Origin: Alkalibacter rhizosphaerae
GTDB lineage: Bacteria; Bacillota; Clostridia; Eubacteriales; Alkalibacteraceae
DNA: 64,000 bases
NCBI RefSeq assembly: GCF_017352215.1
Contig: NZ_CP071444.1
Span: 62,001 to 126,000, forward strand
Direction: 5' to 3'
Shown: positions 34,356 to 44,649 of the stretch, piece by piece
Layout of the letters: each line of letters starts with the position of its first letter
Numbering within the stretch: the stretch's first letter is position 1
Translations under genes and position numbers: made by a program
Notes under the pieces: generated by a model
The model's database searches: none
What the model saw: the letters and a program-made list of their open reading frames with translations, nothing else
What the model was told of the DNA's origin: nothing

Positions 34356-36461
34356 ATGCTTAAAACATTTACCATGGAACTAGGCGGTAGGGAATTGAAA
34401 GCAGAGATCGGAGAAATGGCGGAACTGGCCAACGGATCCGTTTTTATGCGATATGGTCAAACCAATATTCTGGTGACCGCTTGTGCGTCCAAAGGACCGA
34501 GAGAAGGCATCGACTTTTTTCCGTTGAGTTGCGATTATGAGGAAAAAAGATATGCTGTCGGCAAAATACCGGGTGGATTCATTAAACGGGAAGGACGACC
34601 TTCAGAACGAGCCATATTGACTTGTCGTCTAATGGACCGACCACTTCGCCCACTGTTTCCAAAAGGTTTCCGCAATGATGTTCAGGTAGTGGCTACAGCC
34701 ATGAGCATTTGCCAGGATCACGCGCCGGAAGTGGTGTCCATGATCGGTTCATCAATAGCACTATCCATCAGCAACATTCCCTTCCAAGGACCTACCGGTT
34801 CTGTGATCATCGGGTACGTAGACGGAGAATACGTAGTTAACCCTACAGCACAACAGCAAGAAGTCAGCGATCTGCACTTAACGGTTTCCGGAACAAAAGA
34901 AGCCATCATGATGGTAGAAGCCGGCAGCAATGAAGTCAGTGAAGAAGTAATGTTAAAAGGTATTTTGCGAGCACATGAAGAAATCAAGAAGATCGTTGCT
35001 TTCATCGAATCCATCGTAGACGAAGTCGGTGAAGAAAAAATGGATTATCCTGTTGCGAAACCAGTGGAAGAAGTAGAAGCAGAAGTTCGAGCATTCGCAA
35101 CGGAAAAATTTGTGGAAGCGATCCAGACCGAAGAAAAATTGGAACGACAAGAAAAGATCGATCAAGTCAATGCACTGGTGCAAGAAACCTTTGCAGAAAA
35201 ATATCCGGAAAATATAAAAGACATCAAGGATGTTTGTTATAACTTGTTGAAAGAACAAGTTCGACGAATGATCGTAGAAGAAGGAATTCGACCGGACAAC
35301 CGAAAAACGGACGAAATTCGTCCTATTTGGTCGAAAGTCGGCTTGCTGGATCGAGTACACGGTTCCGGCATGTTTACCAGAGGCCAGACCCAAGTCGTGT
35401 CTGCATTGACATTGGGAGCCATGGGTGACGTTCAGATCATCGACGGTTTTACCGACGAGGAAGTAAGCAAACGTTACATGCATCACTATAATTTCCCGGC
35501 TTTCAGCGTAGGCGAGACCCGTCCCCTGCGAGGACCCGGTCGACGTGAGATCGGTCACGGAGCCTTGGCGGAACGAGCGTTGTTGCCCGTTATCCCATCG
35601 GAAGAAGATTTCCCTTACGCCATTCGAGTGGTCTCGGAAGTCATCAGTTCCAACGGATCCACATCCCAGGCCAGTGTCTGCGGAAGTTCTTTGGCCTTGA
35701 TGGATGCAGGAGTGCCCATCCGATCTGCTGTTGCAGGTATTGCCATGGGATTGATCAAGGAAGGCGACAAAGTAGCTGTATTGTCCGATATCCAGGGAAT
35801 GGAAGACTTCCTGGGAGACATGGACTTCAAAGTGGCTGGAACGAGAGAAGGAATCACAGCCATCCAAATGGACATCAAAATCGACGGCATCGATGAAGCC
35901 ATCCTGAAAGATGCTTTGGAAAAAGCCCGTGTAGGAAGACTGTTTATCCTGGACAAAATGAATGAAGTGATCTCTGCTCCAAGAGAAGATCTCTCACCAT
36001 ACGCTCCGAGAATCATCTCCATGATGATCCATCCGGACAAGATCCGTGAAGTCATTGGATCCGGTGGAAAAGTCATCAACAAGATCATCAGCGATACCGG
36101 TGTCAAAATCGACATCGACGACGATGGAAGAGTTTTCATCGCATCTCCGGATCTGGAAGCGGCGGAAAGAGCAAAAGCCATCATTGAAGGCATAGTCAAA
36201 GAAGTGGAAGTAGGCGAAGTCATCACCGGCAAAGTCACCCGTTTGATGAACTTTGGCGCATTCGTCGATATTGGCGGAAGCAAGGAAGGAATGATCCACA
36301 TTTCCAAACTGGCCCATGAGCGGGTGGAGAAGGTGGAAGACGTGGTCGCTGTCGGCGACGAAGTGACCGTAAAGGTCATGGAGATCGACAAGCAGGGTCG
36401 AATCAACCTGTCTCGAAAAGCTACTTTGCCCAGACCTGCAAATAAAGACAACGACAAGTGA
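34356..36461 (+). CDS. pnp: Polyribonucleotide nucleotidyltransferase (PNPase)
   Basis: A 701-residue phosphorolytic 3'-5' exoribonuclease. Two RNase PH domains (about 10-215 and 325-540) are joined by a helical region, followed by KH (about 555-615, [15 protein letters not shown]) and S1 (about 622-692, [16 protein letters not shown]) RNA-binding domains. The second core contains [23 protein letters not shown] and [21 protein letters not shown], which carry phosphate-site residues. It degrades mRNA with RNase Y, encoded 10 kb downstream. AAGGAGG precedes the ATG. Full length, and ending at a terminator. Confidence 0.98.
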   Translation: MLKTFTMELGGRELKAEIGEMAELANGSVFMRYGQTNILVTACASKGPREGIDFFPLSCDYEEKRYAVGKIPGGFIKREGRPSERAILTCRLMDRPLRPLFPKGFRNDVQVVATAMSICQDHAPEVVSMIGSSIALSISNIPFQGPTGSVIIGYVDGEYVVNPTAQQQEVSDLHLTVSGTKEAIMMVEAGSNEVSEEVMLKGILRAHEEIKKIVAFIESIVDEVGEEKMDYPVAKPVEEVEAEVRAFATEKFVEAIQTEEKLERQEKIDQVNALVQETFAEKYPENIKDIKDVCYNLLKEQVRRMIVEEGIRPDNRKTDEIRPIWSKVGLLDRVHGSGMFTRGQTQVVSALTLGAMGDVQIIDGFTDEEVSKRYMHHYNFPAFSVGETRPLRGPGRREIGHGALAERALLPVIPSEEDFPYAIRVVSEVISSNGSTSQASVCGSSLALMDAGVPIRSAVAGIAMGLIKEGDKVAVLSDIQGMEDFLGDMDFKVAGTREGITAIQMDIKIDGIDEAILKDALEKARVGRLFILDKMNEVISAPREDLSPYAPRIISMMIHPDKIREVIGSGGKVINKIISDTGVKIDIDDDGRVFIASPDLEAAERAKAIIEGIVKEVEVGEVITGKVTRLMNFGAFVDIGGSKEGMIHISKLAHERVEKVEDVVAVGDEVTVKVMEIDKQGRINLSRKATLPRPANKDNDK

Positions 36462-36480
36462 TCCAAAGCACGACAAATGG

Positions 36481-36508
36481 CATAAACCCTCGTGGTTTAT
36501 GTTTTTTT
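36481..36508 (+). terminator. pnp terminator
   Basis: CATAAACC-CTCGT-GGTTTATG is followed by seven T residues. Confidence 0.88.
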
Positions 36509-36533
36509 GTTTACAAAATATTTATACGAATTG

Positions 36534-36563
36534 TTTGAAGTAACTACTTCTTTTCTATATAAT
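36534..36563 (+). promoter_or_regulatory. Candidate dut promoter
   Basis: TTGAAG (36534-36539) and TATAAT (36558-36563) with 18 bp between them stand 30 bp before the dut start. This is likely the head of the dut-aspartokinase-uppP-ftsK run. Confidence 0.55.
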
Positions 36564-36592
36564 TTAGTATGAGTTGAAGAGGAGGAAAGATA

Positions 36593-37036
36593 TTGGAACA
36601 TTGCAAGGTAAAAATCATGAATCGATCAAAAAATCCCCTTCCCAAGTATGCCACGGAGGGAGCGGCAGGTATGGACCTACATGCCGACATAGATTCGGAG
36701 ATCCTACTGAAACCCATGGAAATCAAAATGATCCCCACCGGCATCCATATAGGGTTGCCGGTAGGTTACGAAGCTCAAATCCGGGCAAGAAGCGGTTTAT
36801 CAAGCAAGTTTGGCATAACATTGATCAACGGGATCGGCACCATCGATTCCGATTATCGTGGCGAGATCAAAGTCCCTTTGATCAACCTGGGATCTGAAAC
36901 ATACGTTTTTCAACCTGGAGAACGAATTTGCCAAATGGTGGTCAAAAAATACATTACAGCCACACTTGACCTGGTAGACATTTTGGACGATACGGATCGG
37001 GGCCAAGGTGGATTTGGCCACTCCGGAAAAAAGTGA
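36593..37036 (+). CDS. dut: dUTP diphosphatase
   Basis: A 147-residue trimeric dUTPase that hydrolyses dUTP to dUMP and pyrophosphate. All five motifs are present: GAAGMDLHAD, RSGLSSKFG, NGIGTIDSDYRGEIKV (with the catalytic Asp), GERICQMVV and DRGQGGFGHSG. The start is TTG with GAGGAGG 8 bp upstream; no ATG fits. The aspartokinase gene follows after 12 bp. Confidence 0.97.
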   Translation: MEHCKVKIMNRSKNPLPKYATEGAAGMDLHADIDSEILLKPMEIKMIPTGIHIGLPVGYEAQIRARSGLSSKFGITLINGIGTIDSDYRGEIKVPLINLGSETYVFQPGERICQMVVKKYITATLDLVDILDDTDRGQGGFGHSGKK

Positions 37037-37048
37037 CAGGAGGACAGG

Positions 37049-38230
37049 ATGAAAATCATCGTACAAAAATATGGAGGAACTTCGGTCAACAGTCCGGAAC
37101 TTCGGGATATCATCGTTGAAAACCTTCAAATCGCCAAATACAAGGGATTTCACAGCGTTTTAGTAGTATCTGCCATGGGAAGGGATGGAGAACCCTACTC
37201 TACAGACTCTCTTTTTAAACTGATGCCTTTTCGAAACCCGGGAGATCGGGAAACCGACCTGTGCCTGTCTTGTGGAGAAGTCATCAGCGCGTCGGTATTG
37301 GCGGCTCACCTGAAATATAAAGGATTCAAGGCAATGGCCTTGAACGGTGCCCAAGCGGGTATTTTGACGGATGATCACTTCGGAAAAAGCACCATACTAT
37401 CCATCGACACAACACGGATCCTGCAGTTGCTGAAGGAAGGGATCACTCCCGTAGTAACAGGATTTCAAGGCGTTACAGCCAATGGAGACATGACCACATT
37501 GGGTCGTGGAGGCAGCGATATTACCGCGGTGGCCTTGGGCGGAGCCCTGGAAGCCGATGAGATAGAGATCTTTACGGATGTGGACGGTGTCATGAGTGCA
37601 GACCCCAAAGTGGTATCAACGGCTTTGCTCATTGAATCCATTGATTATGGAGAGGTATTTCAGTTGGCGGAATACGGTGGCAAGGTCATCCATCCAAGAG
37701 CCGTAGAGTATGCAAGGGATCATAATTTATCCTTGAAAGTGCTCAATACAAGAAAATATAAAGACAATATCGGTACCATCATCAGTGGCATGTTGCCCGA
37801 ATCGTCCGATCTGATTACGGCCATCGCCCATGAACATGGGAAGATCCAAGTGGAAGTAGCCCTCCATGGAGAATCTGCAGATATTTTGGATCACATCGCA
37901 AAGCGTCATATCAGCATCGACATGATCAACATTTTTGTAGACCGAGGTTTGTTCATCATAAATGAAGAGGACCAGGAAGCCCTTATTTCCGTATTGGACG
38001 GCTTGGGGATCCAGGCGAAGATCACGCAAAAATGTACGAAAGTTACATTGATCGGCAGTAAGATCAAGGGCGTACCAGGTATTATGGCAACTGCCATGGG
38101 AGCGTTGATCGGCTGCGTGGACGTACTCCAAACATCCGATTCTCATATGACCATTTCCTTGTTGGTGCGTTCCGATCAAGCGGAACAAGCCATTGTTTTA
38201 CTGCATCATCGCTTCAAGGGGAATCGGTGA
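37049..38230 (+). CDS. Aspartate kinase
   Basis: A 393-residue monofunctional aspartokinase, the first step of the aspartate family (lysine, methionine, threonine, diaminopimelate). The kinase start MKIIVQKYGGTSV, then TGFQGVTANGDMTTLGRGGSD and TDVDGVMSADPKVV, are canonical. Two ACT domains (about 260-393) provide feedback control by an end product I cannot identify. It yields the aspartate semialdehyde precursor that the DUF39 route at 25 kb would consume. It lies between dut and uppP without other amino-acid genes. CAGGAGGA precedes the ATG. Confidence 0.94.
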   Translation: MKIIVQKYGGTSVNSPELRDIIVENLQIAKYKGFHSVLVVSAMGRDGEPYSTDSLFKLMPFRNPGDRETDLCLSCGEVISASVLAAHLKYKGFKAMALNGAQAGILTDDHFGKSTILSIDTTRILQLLKEGITPVVTGFQGVTANGDMTTLGRGGSDITAVALGGALEADEIEIFTDVDGVMSADPKVVSTALLIESIDYGEVFQLAEYGGKVIHPRAVEYARDHNLSLKVLNTRKYKDNIGTIISGMLPESSDLITAIAHEHGKIQVEVALHGESADILDHIAKRHISIDMINIFVDRGLFIINEEDQEALISVLDGLGIQAKITQKCTKVTLIGSKIKGVPGIMATAMGALIGCVDVLQTSDSHMTISLLVRSDQAEQAIVLLHHRFKGNR

Positions 38231-38260
38231 TGGATCACATTAGAAAAATTGGAGGCACAC

Positions 38261-39097
38261 ATGAACATTATTGACGCAATATTTTTAGGAATATTACAAG
38301 GATTAACTGAATTTTTACCTGTAAGCAGTTCAGGACATCTGGTTATAGCACAGCATTTTATGGGTATAAACGAAGGGAACTTGGCCTTGAACGTCCTCTT
38401 GCATCTGGGAACACTGGTGGCCATCGTGATCGTTTACTTTAAATCAGTGACCAGTATGATCATCGAGTTCTTTGCCATGATGGGTGACCTGTTCCGGGAA
38501 CGAAGTTTGAGCATTTACAAAAGCAAATACAGAAAATACATTATGTTGATCGTCATGGCAAGCATTCCAACGGCCATTATTGGCTTGCTGTTCGATGATG
38601 TGTTCGAAGAGTTGTTTTCTTCCATTCAAGTAGTCGCATTCACCTTGATACTAACGGGTATCCTGCTGGTACTGGGAGAAAAACTTGGGAAAAAGAACCA
38701 GCTTCCCATCGAAAGACTGACATTGAAACAAGGTATTTTAGTAGGATTGTTCCAATCGCTGGCCATTACACCAGGGATTTCCAGATCCGGTTCCACCATT
38801 GTCGGCGGTCTTTTCAACGGCTTGAAAAAGGAAGAAGCAACAGAGTTTTCTTTTTTGATCTCCATACCGGCAGTTTTGGGTGCTGTAGTATTCAAAGGAA
38901 AGGATATTCTTTCTTTGGATGCATTGGGAATGGAAGGGACCACTTTGGGAGCATCTTTTTTGGCGGCGGTAATTTTTGGTGTACTGGCCATAAAGCTACT
39001 GGTCAAACTGGTAAGAAACGGGAAACTGCATTACTTTTCCTACTACTGTTGGGCCATGTCCGCAATTTTATTGATCAACGTTTATGTACTGGCATAA
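38261..39097 (+). CDS. uppP: Undecaprenyl-diphosphatase (UppP/BacA)
   Basis: A 278-residue polytopic membrane phosphatase that recycles undecaprenyl diphosphate for wall synthesis and gives bacitracin tolerance. The signature GILQGLTEFLPVSSSGHLV is at residues 8-26, and TPGISRSGSTIVGGLFNGL near residue 170 supplies the second active-site loop. I chose the ATG at 38261 with TTGGAGG just upstream; the TTG inside that sequence, four codons earlier, would place the ribosome site within the coding region. Confidence 0.95.
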   Translation: MNIIDAIFLGILQGLTEFLPVSSSGHLVIAQHFMGINEGNLALNVLLHLGTLVAIVIVYFKSVTSMIIEFFAMMGDLFRERSLSIYKSKYRKYIMLIVMASIPTAIIGLLFDDVFEELFSSIQVVAFTLILTGILLVLGEKLGKKNQLPIERLTLKQGILVGLFQSLAITPGISRSGSTIVGGLFNGLKKEEATEFSFLISIPAVLGAVVFKGKDILSLDALGMEGTTLGASFLAAVIFGVLAIKLLVKLVRNGKLHYFSYYCWAMSAILLINVYVLA

Positions 39098-39151
39098 CAA
39101 ATTTTCAGTCCTCATCAACGGACCCGCCCAGGACAGACAAGGAGGTACTGC

Positions 39152-41440
39152 ATGGCAACCAGAAAAACTACAAAGAAAAAAAGCAAAGCTCCCAGCACAT
39201 CAAAAGCACTGATCATACGGGACGTGATCGCCCTTTCCATTATTTTCTTTGGTATCTACATGATCTACTTTCTATCCTCTGAAAATGCAGGAACGGTAGG
39301 CAACGGATTGCGAACCATCGTCTCTTTTTTGTTTGGACGCGGATCTTATTATTTGTCTTCCGTACTCATATTAAGTGGATTCATGGTTGTCTTTGGAAAA
39401 GTGGAATCTCCCAAAAAGCGTTTATTGATCGCCGGGATTTTACTCATGGTATTTTTGGTCATGCTTTTTGCACTCTTGGATGAACAGGTGGCAGAAAAAA
39501 TCTTTTCCAGAGAGTTGTTTGCCTTTACCTTCACACCAAGTATGGGTGGAGGATTGTTGGGCACTTTTTTTGCTACATTGAGCATTCGACTATTCTCCCT
39601 GACCGGAACCATTATTTTGTTGGTATTGATGGCGTTGATCGTTCTGGTATTGATCACCAGCAAATCCATTCAAGAATATCTGGAGGGCGGAAAAAGCAGA
39701 GTCAAGCAGGATACGAAGCGCATCGGGGAAGCCATGCGAACTGCAAAACCTCCATTTGCCGATAAATCAACTGGAAAAACCAGCAGACAGGAAGTCAAGC
39801 AACTGGATACGGACGACATCAAGATCCTGGACTATGCAGAGATCCGACCACAAATCAAAAAAACGGACCAGGAACAACAAATAAAAGAAACCGATGCAAA
39901 GAAACCGGTGGACGCGACGGATAAGAAGCCGATCAAAATGAAACCGGAAGAACTGGAAAAGGAAAAGGAAGCCGTTGAACATCTTATTGAGGAACGAAAA
40001 GCATTGGAAAAACCCTATCAGTTTCCTTCGCTGCAATTATTGGATGACTTGAAACGAACCGGCGGCCAGCGAAATCGATCTGAAGTTATGGCCAGGGCCA
40101 GACTTTTGGAAAAAACTTTGTCCGACTTTGGCGTTATGGCAAAAGTTTCGGAAGTATCTGTCGGTCCTACCGTCACCCGTTATGAGCTGCAGCCGGAGCC
40201 AGGTGTAAAAGTAAGCAAGATCGTCAATCTTTCCAATGACCTTGCATTGAGTTTGGCCACTTCCGATGTTCGGATCGAAGCACCGATCCCGGGCAAAGCC
40301 GCCATCGGTATCGAAGTTCCCAACAAGGAAACGGATCTTGTCCATATGAGAGAAATTGTGGAAAGCCCTGTTTTCCGAAACCATAAAAGTAAGATATCGT
40401 TTGCCCTGGGCAAAAAACTGTCCGGCAGTGTGGTTATGGCAGACATTGCGAAAATGCCTCACATGTTGATCGCAGGAGCGACCGGTTCCGGAAAAAGCGT
40501 GTGCATCAACAGCATCTTGATCAGTATTCTGTACAAAGCCACTCCGGAAGAAGTAAAGTTGATTCTGATCGACCCGAAAATGGTGGAACTCAACAACTAT
40601 AACGGAATACCTCATTTGCTCATTCCCGTGGTAACGGATCCCAAACATGCGGCCGGCGCCCTAAACTGGGGTATCAAGGAAATGACAAAGCGCTATCAGG
40701 CATTTAAGGATGCTGGCGTTCGAGACATCACACGCTTCAATGAATTGGCAAAAGAGAAGGGGGAAGAGGCAATGCCCCGCATCGTCATCATCATTGATGA
40801 ATTGGCGGATTTGATGATGGTTTCTCCCAGAGAGGTGGAAAATGCCATCTGTCGTTTGGCCCAATTGGCCAGGGCGGCAGGGATCCATCTTGTTCTGGCG
40901 ACCCAACGACCTTCTGTGGATGTCATCACCGGCTTGATCAAGGCGAATATTCCAAGTAGGATTTCTTTTGCAGTTTCATCCATGATGGATTCCAGGACCA
41001 TATTGGATATGGGTGGCGCAGAAAAACTCCTGGGCAGGGGAGACATGTTGTACTATCCTTCCGGTGAGCCCAAACCAGTTCGGATCCAGGGAACATTTAT
41101 CAGCGACAAGGAAGTGGAACGGGTGGTGGAATTTGTGAAGAAGGATGGCCAACCCGATTATAGTGAAACGATCATCGAAGAAATAAAAGAAAACAAGAAC
41201 CCCATAGACGATGATTTTGACGATGACATGCTGCCAAAAGCCATTGAGATCGCCATGGAAAATGGGACCATATCCACTTCACAGGTCCAAAGAAAGCTTC
41301 GGTTGGGCTACTCACGCGCCGGCAGGATCATCGATGAAATGGAAGAGAGGGGCATCATATCCGGACCGGATGGAAGCAAACCTCGAAAAGTGTTGGTCCA
41401 GCGGCATGAATTGGCGGACTCGGATGATACGGAAGAATAG
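39152..41440 (+). CDS. FtsK/SpoIIIE family DNA translocase
   Basis: A 762-residue septal DNA pump. About four membrane helices span residues 20-165, followed by a charged linker (170-290), the alpha/beta motor (about 300-680, with Walker A GATGSGKSVCINS and Walker B IVIIIDELADLMM) and a winged-helix gamma domain (about 690-750, TSQVQRKLRLGYSRAGRIID). The gamma domain reads KOPS/SRS sequences and, in FtsK, activates Xer recombination at dif. That is of interest because a dif-like site and Xer genes lie 11 kb downstream. Whether it serves division, sporulation or both cannot be told. AAGGAGG precedes the ATG. Confidence 0.96.
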   Translation: MATRKTTKKKSKAPSTSKALIIRDVIALSIIFFGIYMIYFLSSENAGTVGNGLRTIVSFLFGRGSYYLSSVLILSGFMVVFGKVESPKKRLLIAGILLMVFLVMLFALLDEQVAEKIFSRELFAFTFTPSMGGGLLGTFFATLSIRLFSLTGTIILLVLMALIVLVLITSKSIQEYLEGGKSRVKQDTKRIGEAMRTAKPPFADKSTGKTSRQEVKQLDTDDIKILDYAEIRPQIKKTDQEQQIKETDAKKPVDATDKKPIKMKPEELEKEKEAVEHLIEERKALEKPYQFPSLQLLDDLKRTGGQRNRSEVMARARLLEKTLSDFGVMAKVSEVSVGPTVTRYELQPEPGVKVSKIVNLSNDLALSLATSDVRIEAPIPGKAAIGIEVPNKETDLVHMREIVESPVFRNHKSKISFALGKKLSGSVVMADIAKMPHMLIAGATGSGKSVCINSILISILYKATPEEVKLILIDPKMVELNNYNGIPHLLIPVVTDPKHAAGALNWGIKEMTKRYQAFKDAGVRDITRFNELAKEKGEEAMPRIVIIIDELADLMMVSPREVENAICRLAQLARAAGIHLVLATQRPSVDVITGLIKANIPSRISFAVSSMMDSRTILDMGGAEKLLGRGDMLYYPSGEPKPVRIQGTFISDKEVERVVEFVKKDGQPDYSETIIEEIKENKNPIDDDFDDDMLPKAIEIAMENGTISTSQVQRKLRLGYSRAGRIIDEMEERGIISGPDGSKPRKVLVQRHELADSDDTEE

Positions 41441-41452
41441 AAAGGTGATCAA

Positions 41453-42793
41453 ATGACAAAGAAAATCGCCATGGTGTCCCTTGGTTGTTCAAAAAACCAA
41501 GTCGATGCGGAAATAATGGCAGGACTTTTGGAAGACAAGGCGTATAAGATAATAGAGGATTGTGAAGACGCCGACTATATCGTGGTAAATACTTGCGGAT
41601 TTATCGAAGCAGCAAAGGAAGAATCCATTGACACCATTTTGGATATGGCGGAGTTTAAAAAATTTGGAAAGGCAAAAGGTTTGATCGCAACCGGTTGCTT
41701 AAGCGAGCGATATCACGAAGAATTGATGGAAAGCATTCCAGAGCTGGACGGCATCATCGGTACGGGCAACTATGCAAAGATCGTGGAAACCATTGAAACT
41801 CTGGAAAAAACAGGAGAAAAAGTGGTCCTTTACGGCGGGATCGACAGCCCATTTGATGAGACTTTGCCCCGACAGTTGCCACAAGGAACGGCCATTGCCT
41901 ATGTGAAGATCGCCGAAGGCTGTGACAATCATTGTACTTACTGCATCATACCCAAATTGAGAGGCAAATACCGCAGTCGAAAACCGGAGAATATTTTGAA
42001 AGAGATCCGACATTTGGGTGATCTTGGGGTGGAAGAGATCGTGCTGATCGCCCAGGACACCACCATGTATGGTTGTGATCTGGAAGGAAATTGGAATCTG
42101 TCCAAACTTTTGAAAGAAGTCGACAAGATCGACCAGGTAAGCTGGATCCGTCTCATGTATGCATATCCGGAAAACATCGATCATGATTTGATTGAGACGT
42201 TGAAACACGCAAAACGGATCCTTCCGTACCTGGATATTCCCATTCAGCACACGGAAGACCGCATTTTGAAAAACATGGGACGACGTACCAGCAAGGCGCA
42301 GATCCTGGGTCTTTTTGAAACCCTTCGTCGAGAGATCCCGGATATGGTGATTCGAACGACATTGATCGCGGGTTTTCCCGGTGAAACGGAAGAGGAACAC
42401 CAAGAGATGCTGAAAACCATCAAAGAACTGCAAGCCGACAAATTAGGTGTTTTTGACTATTCCAGAGAAGAAGGTACTCCTGCTGGAAGAATGAGAAACC
42501 AGATCGACGAGGAGACGAAAAAGGCCAGACAGGAAGCAGCCATGGACGTTCAGTTGGAGGTATCAATCCAGCGTATGGAAAAACATGTAGGGAAAACGAT
42601 GAAAACACTGGTGGAGGAACACACGGAAGACGGATTTATTGGAAGAACCTGGATGGACGCACCGGAAATCGATGGGATCGTGGAAGTGTCTGCGATTCAA
42701 CGCCCGCCTGTTGGAACCTTGGTGGATGTTCTCATAACGGAAGCGTTGGAATTTGATTTGATAGGAGTGTTAGACTATGAATTTGCCGAATAA
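41453..42793 (+). CDS. rimO: Ribosomal protein S12 methylthiotransferase RimO
   Basis: A 446-residue radical SAM enzyme that methylthiolates an aspartate of ribosomal protein S12. The amino-terminal MTTase domain has SLGCSKNQVDAE with further cysteines (NTCGF, ATGCLSERY) for one cluster. The radical SAM motif CDNHCTYCIIPKLRG (about 160-174) holds the second. A TRAM domain fills the last 65 residues. CSKNQVD and IPKLRG distinguish RimO from MiaB. Its 3' end overlaps pgsA by 17 bp. Confidence 0.97.
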   Translation: MTKKIAMVSLGCSKNQVDAEIMAGLLEDKAYKIIEDCEDADYIVVNTCGFIEAAKEESIDTILDMAEFKKFGKAKGLIATGCLSERYHEELMESIPELDGIIGTGNYAKIVETIETLEKTGEKVVLYGGIDSPFDETLPRQLPQGTAIAYVKIAEGCDNHCTYCIIPKLRGKYRSRKPENILKEIRHLGDLGVEEIVLIAQDTTMYGCDLEGNWNLSKLLKEVDKIDQVSWIRLMYAYPENIDHDLIETLKHAKRILPYLDIPIQHTEDRILKNMGRRTSKAQILGLFETLRREIPDMVIRTTLIAGFPGETEEEHQEMLKTIKELQADKLGVFDYSREEGTPAGRMRNQIDEETKKARQEAAMDVQLEVSIQRMEKHVGKTMKTLVEEHTEDGFIGRTWMDAPEIDGIVEVSAIQRPPVGTLVDVLITEALEFDLIGVLDYEFAE

Positions 42794-43319
42794 ACTCACT
42801 ATTTTGCGGATCATTATGATTCCTTTTTTCATTTTCTTTTTTCTGTCGGATATGAAATATGGATCTATTATCGGTGGGATCATCTTTGTTATTGCCGCAC
42901 TGACAGACATGCTGGATGGCCACATCGCACGAAAATACAAACTGATCACCACCTTCGGTAAATTCATGGATCCTTTGGCAGACAAGCTGTTGGTCTGCTC
43001 TGCTTTGATCTGCCTGGTGGAAACAGGCGATATCTCCTCATGGGTCGCCATCATCATCATTGCCAGAGAGTTTGCAGTGACAGGTCTGCGGGTCTTGGCC
43101 GCTTCCGACGGCATCGTCATCGCCGCCAGCTGGTGGGGCAAAATCAAAACCATCACCCAAATGGTTGCCATCGTCAGTTTGTTGTTCGGCAACTGGCCCT
43201 TTGAATCCATGGGCATACCCTTTGGTCAGGCCGCCATGTACCTGGCTGTGCTGTTTACGATCATTTCCGGGTACGACTACTTCCGTCTGAACAAACAAGT
43301 GTTCAGTGGGATGTCTTAG
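42777..43319 (+). CDS. pgsA: CDP-diacylglycerol--glycerol-3-phosphate 3-phosphatidyltransferase
   Basis: A 180-residue membrane enzyme that makes phosphatidylglycerol phosphate, the first step to phosphatidylglycerol and cardiolipin. The CDP-alcohol phosphotransferase motif D-G-x2-A-R-x8-G-x3-D-x3-D is complete in DMLDGHIARKYKLITTFGKF followed by MDPLADKLLV. About four membrane helices. Its start lies within the end of rimO; ATAGGAG is inside the rimO frame, so translation is coupled. Confidence 0.96.
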   Translation: MNLPNKLTILRIIMIPFFIFFFLSDMKYGSIIGGIIFVIAALTDMLDGHIARKYKLITTFGKFMDPLADKLLVCSALICLVETGDISSWVAIIIIAREFAVTGLRVLAASDGIVIAASWWGKIKTITQMVAIVSLLFGNWPFESMGIPFGQAAMYLAVLFTIISGYDYFRLNKQVFSGMS

Positions 43320-43328
43320 AGGTTTCCC

Positions 43329-44564
43329 ATGAGAGGCGAAATCATCAATGTTGGTACGGAAATACTGATCGGAGACATTTTGAATTCCAATGCCCAATAC
43401 ATCAGCAGGGAATTGTCCCGGATCGGTATAAGCATCTACTATCACACGACCGTGGGAGATAATCCAACCCGATTGCAACAGGTATTGCAACAAGCAAAAG
43501 AAAGAAGCGATCTGGTGGTATTGACCGGTGGATTAGGTCCGACACAGGATGATCTGACCAAAGAATCCGTTGCCGAACTCTTTGGACTGGATATGATCCT
43601 TCACGAAGAAAGCAAAGTTAAGATCCAAGGTTTTTTTCAACGAATATCCGCAGAAATGACCCAAAACAACTTAAAGCAGGCGTATATGCCAGAGGGGGCC
43701 CGGATCATTCCAAACGACAATGGAACAGCACCCGGGATCCTGTTGGAGAAAGACAACAAGATCTTCATTCTCCTTCCTGGCCCGCCAAGGGAATTGATCC
43801 CCATGTTTCGAGATTTTTGCATCCCTTATTTACAAGACAAGAGCCCGATCAAATTTTATTCCCGATACTATAAAATCAGCGGATTGGGAGAATCGGCACT
43901 GGAGGACCGGCTGTTGGACATCATCGACGGACAGACCAACCCCACCATCGCCACCTATGCAAAACCGGGTGAGGTCATGCTGCGAATAACAGCCAATGGG
44001 AATACTTCGGAAGAAGCAACGAAATTGCTGGATGAGATGGATCATCAAGTCATGGACAGGATCGGCAGCTGGGTCTATGCCAAAGAAGATCTGTCCCTGC
44101 ACGAAGTCGTAGCCAGCATGTTGATGGAGAAGGATTGCAGCATCAGTGTCGCCGAATCCTGCACGGGTGGCTTGATCGCAGCCAAGTTGACGGAGATCCC
44201 AGGCATTTCTTCGATTTTCCATAGTGGGATCGTTTGCTACAGCAACGCTTCAAAAAGCGATTACTTGGGTGTAAAAGAAGAAACTCTGGAGAAATACGGG
44301 GCGGTCAGTCGAGAATGCGCCATGGAGATGCTGGCAGGCTTATTGAAAAACAACAAGACAAAAATTGCCGTTGCCACTACCGGCATCGCCGGTCCAGGTG
44401 GGGGAAGCGAAGAAAAACCTGTTGGTCTGGTCTTTGTAGGCATTGCCTATAAAGGAAAAATGGAAGTCCATGAAGTAAGATTGCATGGGAACCGCCAGCA
44501 GATCCAGGAAAGAAGTGCCAACATGGCTTTCAATATGGTACGAAAAATGTTGGAGAATGATTGA
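43329..44564 (+). CDS. cinA: CinA: nicotinamide-nucleotide amidase / competence-damage protein
   Basis: A 411-residue two-domain protein. Residues 1-165 are the MoCF/COG1058 domain (NVGTEILIGDILNSNAQYIS, VVLTGGLGPTQDD), and residues 255-411 the PncC-type NMN amidohydrolase (SVAESCTGGLIAAKLTEIPG, ATTGIAGPGG). It recycles pyridine nucleotides by deamidating NMN. cinA stands directly before recA in many Firmicutes, as here; an independent SOS-type promoter for recA starts at the very end of this gene. Confidence 0.95.
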   Translation: MRGEIINVGTEILIGDILNSNAQYISRELSRIGISIYYHTTVGDNPTRLQQVLQQAKERSDLVVLTGGLGPTQDDLTKESVAELFGLDMILHEESKVKIQGFFQRISAEMTQNNLKQAYMPEGARIIPNDNGTAPGILLEKDNKIFILLPGPPRELIPMFRDFCIPYLQDKSPIKFYSRYYKISGLGESALEDRLLDIIDGQTNPTIATYAKPGEVMLRITANGNTSEEATKLLDEMDHQVMDRIGSWVYAKEDLSLHEVVASMLMEKDCSISVAESCTGGLIAAKLTEIPGISSIFHSGIVCYSNASKSDYLGVKEETLEKYGAVSRECAMEMLAGLLKNNKTKIAVATTGIAGPGGGSEEKPVGLVFVGIAYKGKMEVHEVRLHGNRQQIQERSANMAFNMVRKMLEND

Positions 44565-44589
44565 CGAAAGCCTTAAGATTCGATATAAT
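44561..44589 (+). promoter_or_regulatory. recA: recA promoter
   Basis: TTGACG (44561-44566) and a perfect TATAAT (44584-44589) are 17 bp apart. The -35 overlaps the last codons of cinA. Confidence 0.88.
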
Positions 44590-44594
44590 AAAAC

Positions 44595-44608
44595 AGAACA
44601 AATGTTCT
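44595..44608 (+). promoter_or_regulatory. LexA (DinR-type) SOS box of recA
   Basis: A perfect 14-bp palindrome, AGAAC-AAAT-GTTCT, matches the Gram-positive LexA operator GAAC-N4-GTTC. It lies 6 bp downstream of the -10, across the expected transcription start, where bound repressor blocks RNA polymerase. Confidence 0.9.
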
Positions 44609-44649
44609 ATATGACTTGAAAGGATGTGAACCGAGGATCTCGGGCAAAC

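Noticed and set aside
34953-36466. Several long open frames antisense to pnp (up to 304 codons)
   Set aside because: They lie wholly inside pnp in other frames, lack ribosome sites and read as low-complexity shadows of a biased coding sequence.
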